In this document: piece by piece, positions 14,101 to 26,100 of the stretch
How positions within the stretch are numbered: the first letter of the stretch is position 1
How the letters are laid out: each line of letters begins with the position of its first letter
Source of the DNA: Siphonodentalium dalli
Taxonomy: Eukaryota > Mollusca > Scaphopoda > Gadilida > Siphonodentaliidae
Assembly: GCA_032622095.1 (NCBI GenBank)
Contig: CP136063.1
Span: forward strand, 277,879,426 to 277,943,425
Reading direction: 5' to 3'
DNA: 64,000 bases
Position numbers and translations under genes: made by a program
Notes under the pieces: generated by a model
Told to the model about the DNA's origin: nothing
Database searches by the model: none
What the model saw: only the letters and a program-made list of their open reading frames with translations

Positions 14101-17100
14101 CTGCTGGAGCTTACTTCTACATCCTTCTGAACTTTCTTCTTTTTCATCTGCCTAGCTTCTTTAGTCTCTTCAACCACATTGGAAGAAATATAATTAAATG
14201 GCAACAGCATATTTCTGTGCAGCATTCGGGACACGCCCCTTCCAGATTCTTGTAAAACCTTATACACAGGAACATCTTCATTTGGAATGTTAATGATCTT
14301 GTATGGTTCTGCTTCCCATCTATCTGCTAACTTGTGTTTTCCTTTTATACCAACTTTCCTGACCAACACCCTGTCTCCAACTTCAAGCTTTGCATCTTTG
14401 GAACGAATCCTTCCATCATACTTCTCCTTCACATTCTCATTCCGCTTTTCCACTCTGTCGAAGGCTACATTATAAGCAAATTCCATTCTCTTCTTTAACT
14501 TCTTGACATAACTATCATGATTTCCAGCAACCTCTTCTTTATCCAATCCAAAAACAGCATCAATAGATAATCTTGGATGCCATCCGAACATGAGAAAGTG
14601 AGGTGAATATCCTGTTGCTTCACTTTTTGTAGCATTATAAGCCTGTACAAGAGGTCCAACATAGCTCTTCCAATCAGCTTTTTGTTCTTCCTCCATTGTA
14701 CCAAGCATCTTGATGAGGGTCTGGTTAAAACGCTCTGCTGATCCATTTCCCATTGGATGATAAGGGGTGGTTCTACTCTTCTTCATTCCCGCAAGTTTGC
14801 ATAACTCTTTGATAACTTTGCTCTCAAAGTTTCTTCCTTGGTCACTGTGTAGACGTTCTGGGAAACTGTAGAAGCACACAAACTTCTCATATAGGGCCTT
14901 TGCAGTGGTGGACGCTGTCTGGTTTTTACATGGAATAGCCTGCGCATAGCGGGTAAAATGGTCAGTAATAACTAACACATTTTCAATCCCACCTTTTGAC
15001 ATCTCAAGACTGAGAAAATCAATACAGACTAATTCCATGGGTCTTGAAGTCTGTATTGGGACTAATTTTCCAGCTGCTTTCACTGGCTTCTTCCGGCGAA
15101 TACATCTGCCACAGTTCTCTACTCTCGCTTCAGCATCACGAAACATACCTGGCCAGTAGAATCTTTGCTTGGCAAGCCACACTGTCTTATCTTTGCCCTG
15201 GTGACCAACATCATCATGAACACCTTGCAATGCTCGATCACGAAAACCATCAGGAACAATGAGCTGCATAACTGGCTCTTCATCATTTTGTGATCTTCGG
15301 TAGAGAATACGGTGTTTAATACACAGACTGTTCCATTCTCTAAGATATGTCCGTACAAGGGATGATTCATTCTTCATCTGTTTATCATCAGGCCGTTTAC
15401 CAAGTTTCACAAAGTGAATAACTCTGGAAATAACAGAGTCCTGGTTCTGCTCACATTCCCAGTCAACGGAATCATGCGCATGATCCAACTCCTCCCCGGC
15501 CGAAGGAAGAGCAGGACCAACAGCAACACTTTCCGCTAAAGGGAAGTTCACAGTTGCAGCCTGGCAAACGGCTTTAATGACATCTGTATATAATATGGGC
15601 TTCCTGGAGAGTCCATCAGCATCACCGTTGAGTCGTCCAGCTCTATATTCAATCTGAAAATTGTAATTGGCAAGATTGGCAACCCAACGATGACCAGTGG
15701 CATCCAACTTGGCAGTTGTTAGAACAGAACATATGTCAGAGGATTGTTATCTGTGACAACCTTGAAAGTATTTCCATACAAGTAGTCATGGAATTTGTCT
15801 GTGACAGCCCATTTCAGACACAAGAACTCCAATTTATGGGCTGGATAATTCTTCTCGCTGGGCTTTAAACCACGGCTTGCATATGCGATAACACGCTCTA
15901 CACCATCCTGTAGCTGGTATAACACAGATCCCAATCCATAACCACTGCTATCTGTATGAACAATAAATGGCAAATTGTAGTCAGCATATGCCAGGATTGG
16001 AGGCTGGGTTAATTTCTGTTTGATTTCATCAAATGCTCTCTGGTGAATATCTGTCCAAACCCATGGTGCCGGGGATTTTTTCTTTGTCTTCATCTTGGCC
16101 TCAGTGCAATGTCCCTCCAAAAGTTGGTTTAGCGGCTGTACAATGCTGGCATACCCCTTGACGAAGCAACGGTAGTATCCGCAAAATCCAAGCCATTGTC
16201 TCATTTGTTTAACATTACAGGGAACTGGCCAATCCTCCAATGCAGAAGTCTTATCTGGGTCTGTGGCTACACCACTGGCACAGATGACGTGTCCAAGATA
16301 TGTCACTGATGTGCGGAATAGTTCGCACTTATTTGGCTTCAGCTTCAAATTATGCTGTGACAGACGAGAAAATACTGCGTCCAGACGTTCTACGTGCGAT
16401 GAAAATTCCTGGCTGAAAACCAAAACGTCGTCCAAGAAGATAAGACACTCCTCTAAATGCATATCGCCCATGCATTTCTCCATCAGGCGTTGAAAAGTTG
16501 CTGGCCCATTTACCATTCCCTGACCAAGTCGCTCACATTGGTAAAACCCAAGTTTGCCAACAGAAAATGCGGTCTTGTATTTGTCTTCTTCTCTGATGGG
16601 ACACTGCCAAAAACCATTGCGTAAATCAAGTTTACTGTAAAATCTGGAGCCATGGAGCGATTCTATGATGTCGTCAAACCTTGGCAGCATGTAGGCATCT
16701 TTGACGGTCTTTGAATTTAACTGTCTAAAGTCTATACAGAACCGCAAAGAGTTGTCGGCCTTTTTCCGAACGAGCACAACGTTGGATGCATAAGGACTGT
16801 CAGATTCTTTAATCACTCCAGCTTCTAACATCTCCTTAATATGCTGTCTGACTTCTTCATAAAGAGCAGGAGGTATCTTCCGATATGGCTGTTTAAATGG
16901 AACATCATCGGTGAGTTTGATTTGATGCGTCACTAGGTCAGTAACACCTAAATCCAGAGGACCAGTAGAAAATACATGGCTCCATTTGTATAGCAGAGCA
17001 TCAACTTCATCTTTCTCTTCTGCTGATAAATTGTCATTGACGTTAACACCAAGGTCCCTCGGAGAATGTCGAACATCAGCAGCAAGAGTTGGTGAGCCCA

Positions 17101-20100
17101 AAGAATCAACCACCTTTACTTCTTGTATTTGGGCAATAGTTGAATGTGGAGATATCACAAGTGTCTTCGCAGATATATTGCAAAGTTGAACAGGAATACG
17201 AGTACTGTTTGCCTTGGAATTTGATTTCATCACTCGTGGACAAACAGTGAACTTGTCATCATCACTGAAACTTTCTGTCACAAAAGCTGAGTCAAGACCA
17301 CTATCATGTCTGGCAACGCCTTGCACTATCACTGTCTGGTATGGCTCAATCTCCAAGGCAATCTTGTTGGTGGACTTGACTGGAATGGCTGCACATGTGA
17401 GGCTGTCAATAGCTATCTTCCATTCTTTTGGAATATCAGAAGAAGAAATTTCAGCCAAGTCCTTGCACATGGCTGAATGATAGGACATCTTGTGTTGTAC
17501 TCTGTATCTGAAACAATTAGAGCTGGAATAGAAAGAGGACATTCACACAAAAATGGAATGTGTATCACACATTCAATGAATCCATTATATGGAAGAGTAG
17601 ATCCATCAGCAATGGAAACTCTAAGACCAAGTTTGTTAATGGAGTGAATAACAGGTTTATTTGGCAGTGACTCATAGCAACTACGAGAAACTGTTGTAAC
17701 CATAGATCCACTATCAATAAGAGCAGTGACCTTCTTTCCCTGGATGAATACATCAGTCTCATTAGATTGACCTACTAATCTATCAATCAAGTTTTGGCCA
17801 TTTGATTCACCGGCCTCTGGCTGACCAACGACAGAGGCGGTTAGGCTTTTGGCTGTGGCTTATAATTCTGTGATCCATCTTGATGAAATTCTTGATGATT
17901 AAATTTGAAACCACGACCACGATCTGGACCTTGATCTGTATTTCCCGAAGTCCAACCGCGCCCTCGTCCACGACCGAAACCTGAACCTCTCTGTGGTGTG
18001 TAGTTTCCATGTCCTCGTCCAAATCCAAAGTTAGACTGTGGTGGTGGTTGGGAAACTGCAGTCTGATCGAGGCGCTGCAAAATCAAGTCAAGCTTCTGGT
18101 CGATCTTTGTATCCAGTCGCTTCTCCAAATCATCTAGTTTCCTATCAAACTTCTTCTCCATCACATCAAACCTGTCTGGTGGTGTATCAGTCTGCGATGC
18201 ATGTTGCTGGGCTTTACTTCTCGAGGAACCAGAAATGGAGTGGACGCTATCTCTTTTTCCACTATACGAATTTCTCGCAGCAACATGTCGAAGTCAGAGA
18301 TATTGTCATATTTATGACGGGTCTGGCTCTTTAACTGCTCGGAATGTAGAGAAGAGAAAAACTTATGCTGGAGCAGGTCATTCTTGGCGTAGCGCTCCAT
18401 ATTCCCACTATCGATTGCAGATTCTAAAATTGATTCTAGTCTGCAACCAAAAGCAGTAACCGACTCACCTGGCTTCTGAGTAGAGTTAAAAAACTCTTGC
18501 ATTAGCATACCATTTGATGAAACTTCATCAAAATGAGTGTCAAGCTTTAATAAAAGTTGTGAAACCTTGGCATGTTCCCCTAGTGGAATAATAACTTGAC
18601 GGGCCATTCCCCGAATGGATCTACGAATAGCCTGTAGAAGCCCACTATCTGAGATCTCAGGGTCGCTGGACAAGCAACGGATCTCATATCTCCACTCACG
18701 ATAAGTGACGTCACCTTTAAGAGGTGGATCGTCTCCTGAAAAACCAGATATCCTGGGTACATAAGTACTTACCTGCTTGAGACAATAAGAAGTGTTCCCA
18801 GGGGGAAGTTCATTGTTACCGGGAGTGGCTCCCTGCTTCTTGATTGAATCAAGAAAATTTTGCATGGGAGTTTTCGGCGTAGATGTACTTGGAATAACAT
18901 TATACTTCCCTGAGGCTTTTAAAGCCTGTATCATTTCCTCTTCAGACATTGAGGAAGTCATCATTTATAATGAACAAACTAATTATAATGTAATTAATTG
19001 AATATAATATCTGTTCTAGATTATAAAAAAATCATATAAGGACTAAGGAGAATATAGAATATAGGTATATAACTAAATTTTAGAAATTTACTAAAAATTT
19101 CCAAGTCATGCCTGTAGTAAGTAAATATTAACTAAATTTACTAATCACGGAGTAACTGAGACTAAGTCAGCTGAAGAAAAAAAGTAATATCAGCTAAACA
19201 TGGAGAAAATGTAACGTAATTTCAGACCAAGTTGGCTGCAAAAGCTGAAATGTTTGAAATTCTGACTAAGTCTGATACAAGTACACATGAGCGTAAACTG
19301 AAATAGAAATATTCTAAGTCCGACTACGGAGTAATTGCAATCTATCACAGGTAAACAAATGCTGAAAATATTCTAAGTCGAAACTAGTCACCTAATTTCA
19401 ATAATAAATGCGGACGACACAATAAATTTTCAAAGTCCAAAAAATATATGCTGAAAATATTCTATGTTGAAACAAGTTACCTAATTCCGATGTATAACAA
19501 CGTCGGACAAATCTGAAAAGTTATAAAGTTGAAACAAGTTGCCTAACTCCGATGTATAACAACTTCGGACAAATCTGAAAAATTTATGAAGTTGAAACAA
19601 GTTGCCTAACTCCGATGTATAATAACTGCGGACAAATCTGAAAAGTTGAAGTTGAAACAATTTTCCTATTCTCAAGCTACTGCGGCCTCGGACAATGAAT
19701 ATAAATTTTCATAGACGCAAGCGCAGCTGAAATATAATAACTCAAAACACAATCATGCAATTCTCGAACAAACACACAAGTGCAAGAAAAAGTGCAGGGG
19801 TGAGAGCCTAATGCACAAAGATTTTCACACGCCTAGCGACTACTTACACCAAACACACTCACAAGTGCACATACTGAAAAAGGTTAAAGAAAACTGCAAA
19901 CCCACATAAGAGAAAAGTGGAGCTAAATTACATGAGACCCATGTTAGTTGGTGCGGAAAAAAAACAGACGGCAAAAAATAGCAAAATCCAAAATGGCCCA
20001 AAAAATGTGGACAATTTTCTTTTTAATTGAAACCTATATACTATTCCTAATGATAAGTTGGTCAGACGCACAGATCGCTTACCTGAATAACATCAACAAT

Positions 20101-23100
20101 ATAGTATATAAAAAATTCCATGAATGGAATTTAGCACCATATAACAAATCACCATACAAATATGAAATGTCACTTTAACCCTTAAGGGTCTGGAGATATA
20201 GCAATATAATGACTATTCTAGGGTGGTATTAGTATAGCTCATACAACACAACAAAGGATTAAGGTACAGTGAAGTAACATATGTCAATCTCAAGGTAAAT
20301 GAAAGTTCTATAAATTGTGACATGTCGCACCTGAGCTAACATGGTTTTCACCTGTCAAATTTACCTGTAATCAACAGGTAAAATATTGAAAAACTAATAA
20401 ATTGATGTTCTGAATTGAATTTCTGTCTTGTGTTTGAATATTTTCAGCATATTTGAGATATAAGATCTTATATAACCTTTGTTGGCCAATTTCCACAACT
20501 TTGGATGGCTGGAAACAATTATCTCAGTCTCAGGTAGACGACTAACAACCAATGGTTATAAGATGAAATATTCACAGATTCTGAGTTTTACCTGTTGTAA
20601 TGAAATGATTATTATAGTACATTATTGTTACTTTGTGTCCCTGTACATTGTCCTGAAATGTTGTATGGGCCAATATATCTGGATGGGGGTGTCAACTTTT
20701 GACCCAGGGCTTCACTTGTCAATCAGCTGACAGTTACCTGTGAACAGGTAACTGAAAGCAATGAAAGTTGCAAATATTATTTCATAACATAAAATTTATA
20801 TTGAATGTCTCAAAATAATATGTTTTCAGATACATTAATAGATGTATTGTCTTTCACATACTAATAATGTCCCAATTTGTGAGAAACTGTACTAATTACA
20901 GCCGTAAATGTCCATTTCCTGGATATAGGTGTGTCCTCCTCAACTTGTGATGAAAACAGATTTGTTTGGTAAACAATTAAGTCTAAAACTTTTATCAGTC
21001 AGAAAAAGTTCCAAGAACTCAATTTCTGTTGAATTCTCATCCAAAGAATGCTGAGGACCGGTATTATTCCTGTCAAATCCTGGAATTGCATGATGAACAA
21101 GATTTTCAGTCCAGGTATCAGCAGGTGTGACAGGTGTTGATTGTTGAGGTGCGACACCGTGTCCATCGGAGTCGCTATTTTCATCATCGTCAGATTTATT
21201 CTCTTCTGAGTCCGATAAACTGTCATCTAAGTCGGAATAATCTGGTATTTCAACCGGAATTATTTTCTTTCTCGGCCGCAAAGATGGCATATTGTATCCG
21301 CAGAAACTCAGGTTTACTAAACCAGGTGTATCATGAGAAAAAACATCGAAAAATCACCGATAAAAACGTGCATGGGCGCGGACATTTTGTATGCGTAATA
21401 CGTCATCATTACCGGGGTGAATACCATACCGGAAGTAGCTGATTCTATTAGAATTACGATGTTTACCGCGGGAGTTTTGAAAACTCGGAATATTCGTATA
21501 TCGACCTTTAAGGGTTAAGACAGACAATGACATTTATCATAACATGTCGACTGTCATATCACATCAATGGAATAACTATCATAAATACATTTGAATATAA
21601 TTATAGTCAAGATTATTTAGTGTATATTTCATAGCACCTATAAACTGACAGAAACATTGTCACGGAAATGAAAGTCAACAGTTTCCAACGACGAACAAAT
21701 CTCAATAAATCGACAAGCGACGGTATCCCAAAGTGTACAGATCGAAGTTCCACATTTTGACGGTCGCGAACGCGAATGGTAGGCCTACGCAACAGTTTTA
21801 ACGCGAAGCCGGCTATAACGAATACCTCATTCTGTCTCACCAATGCACTGATAGTATTATACACAGTTTAAAACTTGAATAAATAGTTGATTTTCAAGCG
21901 ACACAAATTGTGTTGACATCTTTTTCACTGATCACTTCAAATCAGGGAAACCCAATTTATTTATAGAAAATGAGATGTGACGTCACTCGCCACCGGTGTC
22001 CAAGAAATAAGGTCCGGGCTTCTCAGTCAGTGGGAGGGGGGTGTATGAAAACTTTGCCCTACCTCAATGGTCTCTGATTCCCAATCTCTTGAACACATCG
22101 TTACCACGATTCCTTAGAAAACCCGAACATTCTGTGATCTTTAGTCTTTGTGCACAGAATTGAGTATCCGGAGAATCCCAAGTTCACACGTAGCTTGCAA
22201 CTGTGTAGGTTACACGAACAGCGACACACAAGAGTCCAGATGGTCGATTCCTCCCGCGATGGTGTTAACCCCGTGGTGATTTTCTGCGAAGAAAATCGGG
22301 CACCATCTCGTTCTCTGGAATCGCCGCTGGATCACACTTTATTAGTCCCATATCGGGCGCCAAGTTTGTTGTACGGCTGGATTTAACGTAGATATAGTAA
22401 CTCCAACAACAAATTAAAGGGTTAATAAAGTGTATTTAAAATAAAGGCATCAACATAATCATATCACAGCAGTCAGTATTAAAAACCATTAAAGATACTC
22501 CATAAAATGAAATCTGCATTTCATTATATATATCTAGAATTGGTGATCCAAAATAGTACGTCCGACCATTTCAAATATTAATTACTGAGTGCCCCCCAGA
22601 CCACGCTAATTTTCCCGCCAGTCCCAGGTGAGTGCTAATCAGTGTGCAGGTGACACAATCATTCATGCTCGCTCTCACGCGCACACACACTGACACACAT
22701 TTCAGTTAACCCACAAAAGGCTGAAATAACAAAGCAGGATGCGCGCAAGTATCATGATATATAGAAGATTATATACAACCGCAGTGTACTAAAACAGATA
22801 AAAACGGCACCTATAACAAGTATTTAGTATAGAAAGGGTTAATACGCACATGGGGAATGCTGAGATTAGTGGTAGTGATAAAAAGTGAATGTGTAGTTAA
22901 CTTGAGCAAACCCACATACTCATTAGCTTGTCATTCCTATCTGAGAAACCTTGTTGGCTGTTATTCATAATTGGTCTTCAGTAATAAAGATCACCATAAA
23001 TTCCCTGGAATACAAAATGTATTCTAAAGGCCATATAATGTTTTAAAGAGATGTCAAGATTCATAGAAAGCATACAGGTATCTTGGTGGCAGAAGCATAT

Positions 23101-26100
23101 ATAAACTCAAGCTGACTTCTCAGTTTTCATCTTGGATGTAGTTAAAAGTAATTAAAGCCAGAGATGTCTATAGTTGGGGGTGTCCTAGGCATCTTTAATC
23201 ACCAGTGAAATGTGGTTAGATAATTTGTTACTGATAAGCAGAAACAGCTATGGTCGGCTGTGAAAATAAAAATAAAAATTATATTTGTTTTTTATTTCCT
23301 TGTCGGGCCACAGAAAACAGGGTCGGCTGATCCGTAAAGCAGTAAAATAAAAAAGTTTGGCCTTAAAAGTAATTAGAGTAGACATCCTCAGGTTTAAAGA
23401 GTCAGTATTGTGCAGTACATTTGTCACTGACAAGATAATTAATTAGTCTTGACAACTGGGCTGCAGAATATAAGTGATACAATGCTGCTATTGTTTTGCA
23501 TTCCCTGGTGGTAAAAATGATATTTACTCAAATATTTGACAGAGAATCATTAATAAGAAGTATTACTTTTGGTTCCAACTGTATGTAAGCCAATGCATGT
23601 CAAGTTAAATCTGACATATGTATAAAAATTCTCTGGCCATATGCTAGAGGTCATTAATCCCAATTACATCCAACAATCTATCATATGTATTGATAAAATC
23701 TTTCAACAGCAAGCCTGCAAATAGCATGTCTGTCATTTGCAAAATAAGGTCCCCAGAGGGTGAATTTAGTGATGCTATCCTGCATAGCGGGCTAGCATCA
23801 CCAAATTCACCCTCTGGAGACCTCATTCTGCTTAGGCCTCATCTTCAGGGAAGTATCTCTAGTATCAAATTAAAATTGTTTTTAGTTACATTTCCCTTCT
23901 AGGAAGTTTCTATATCCCCTAATTTGCAGAAGATAAAATTCATAATTGAGGTGCCCAATGGGTGAACATCACGAACTTCAACTGGGTGACTTTGACAATC
24001 TGATCGTAGGTCTGCCATAGCAGTTGAGGGCCTTAGCAGAATGAGGTTCCCATAGGGTGAATTTAGTGATGCTAGCCCGCTATGCGGGATAACGTCACTA
24101 AATTCACCCTCTGGGGACCTCATTCTGCAAATGACAGACACGCTATTTGCAGGCTTGTTCAACAGGACATTTACACTCCCACATCCACCACTTCACTAGA
24201 ACATATTTGGCGAACTTGAAAAGTGTTCTTTGAAAGAACCACCAGCTCTATTTAGCTCATGGTATTTAATATTGAGGCTCCTGTGGTGATTGTGTTCAAT
24301 CAAGGTCACCAGGTCAAGTAGGTGCAAGGCTAGCTACATCACTCTTTCTCTCCATAGTAATTCATGATATGTCTTCTATGCAGACTATGCAAGAATCAAA
24401 TGGCCTATTTTGCTTATATTTGGAATGAAATCACCTTGATTTGTGAAAATGGGATCACAAAGTCAAATAAGGGCAGAGCCAGAGACATAACTATTTCACC
24501 ACATAGTAATTCTTAAAATATGTTTGCAAGAAATAGTTGCCTCATTTAGCATGGAATGTTCTTGTTTGACTGCAATTCAGATTTTAACAAATAGGGTCAC
24601 CTGGTTAAATAAGGGCCAAACTAAGGACAGTTTCCCTCTTAATATGCTTCCTTCACAAGGATTATCAGGTCTATTTTACTGATATTTAGTATCAGTATGA
24701 AGGGTTCTTTGGTGTCTGGGATTCAAATTTATTCAGATGGGGTCACCAGGTTAAATAGGATGGTACCAGGGACATAACTATATGTCTCTATAGTAATTCT
24801 TAAAATGTCTTCTCAAGAGAGGTTGGACTATTTAGCTTATATATAGTATGGAGGATCCTTTAGTGACTGAGATTCAGATTTGTTAAAATGAGGTCAACCT
24901 GTCAAGAAATGGCAGGGCTATTGGGAGTTAAACACTTTTGTGTCTAATAAAATCATTGAAATACCAAATTCATTAAAACATCTACCTTGGAACCACCTGA
25001 CTGATTAATCTGACGTACATGTACGGCATTTTGGGTCCATGGATAATTGGGCTTCAAACATGTCTAAATGGTTTTATAAAAAGGCACTTGTGAGATTGGA
25101 AATTTCCAACAATTGAAAAAGTTTGTGTCGGTTGTGAAATTCCAACCCAAGACTTGGGAGTCTGGAGCCCGGTCGGGAGGGGACTTGTTGAGCTGGAGGA
25201 GGGGGGTGATCAGTAGTGTACAGTTGGTAATTTCAAGGTGGATGTTCACCAATCTACATACGTGTAGTCTCTCTAGCCACATATCCTGTTTAGATCTACT
25301 TCTTTTAAAGTGATTATGAAAAGTTCTGACTGTTGTGGTCTCCAAGTCCCAGTCTTATCAGTCTTTGCAGTCTGGTGAGCGACCCCACAGTCATTGACTG
25401 TCTTGTTCTTTTGTAATTGTCCTGCCTGTCACTCGTGCATGACCACATGAGCTCATTCAAACATACAGATGAAAATTATTTAGAATTAATTATTACACTC
25501 CAATGGCGATTTCCATTGAAAAGCTGTTAATTAAAAATGGTAATGTCACTAGTGAATTATGTCATTTCTTGTGACGTCATTGACGTTACGTCGCTTACTG
25601 ATCTAGACTGAATTTTCTATTGTTGATCTGTCTCCACATTGGGACTTTAATGCATTAACTCTGGGTGTTTTAATCATATTTGGCAAACCAAATTGATGCA
25701 GAACTTGCCAGAAGGGTAATAAATAGAGTAATCAATTAGTTCAGGGCTGGCGGTCTAGAAAATCCAGGAGGGCTATTAATAGCCCTCCTAGATTTGCCTA
25801 GGAGGGCTATAGCCCTCCTCAACTTTTACATTTATGATTTATTTTATCTGAGTAACCCTGCCGTTAGTTTGTCTATTTTTTATGTTTAACTCCATTGAAA
25901 TTAATTTTGTTATGTGGAAACAAAATGTCCACAGTTGTGAATATCAAATCCCCCACAGTAATTATGGTATGGTGAATATTTAACTATGTTTTATATGTTA
26001 TGAGAATTAATATGAACCACAAACAAAATGTAAGAGTGTTTATACTCAACAATTTGTCAGTCGGTGTCCAACCCATGCAACGAAATTGGGTGAGATTGTC

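Larger units (their letters stand above)
18965..22344 (-). other. Long 5' leader of the retrotransposon
   Basis: About 3.4 kb lies between the primer site and gag, unusually long; 1.34 kb of it is the piggyBac-like insertion (20175-21518). The rest holds tandem repeats at 19460-19660 and no convincing coding frame. I see no second LTR or env-like reading frame here. Confidence 0.6.
12380..22818 (-). mobile_element. Ty3/gypsy-type LTR retrotransposon, full length but frame-broken
   Basis: Two 452-bp LTRs (TG...CA ends, identical by eye) enclose gag, protease, reverse transcriptase, RNase H and integrase in the order PR-RT-RH-IN, which defines Ty3/gypsy. A 4-bp target duplication AGTA flanks it (12376-12379 and 22819-22822). 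A tRNA-type primer site and a polypurine tract are present. Breaks: a gag frame change near 18200, a shift between the protease and RT frames near 17500, and a 5-bp tandem duplication in RNase H (15721-15730). The leader carries a piggyBac-like insertion. It occupies intron 5 of CHAF1A in antisense orientation, inside an older TTA-flanked element. Confidence 0.95.
11859..23362. mobile_element. TTA-target (PIF/Harbinger-like) element, copy 1, split by the retrotransposon
   Basis: Inverted ends GGCCAAACTTTTTTATTTT...CTGCTTTA and complement; TTA duplications at 11856-11858 and 23363-23365. Without the retrotransposon it is about 1.06 kb and non-coding. Its interior contains a family D piggyBac-like MITE (about 12169 onward, resuming at 22823), which is where the retrotransposon landed. 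Copy 2 is at 41404-43957. Confidence 0.82.

Noticed and set aside
19002-22344. An env-like gene in the retrotransposon
   Set aside because: The extra sequence is on the leader side of gag, has no signal or membrane segment pattern, and is explained by a piggyBac-like insertion and tandem repeats.
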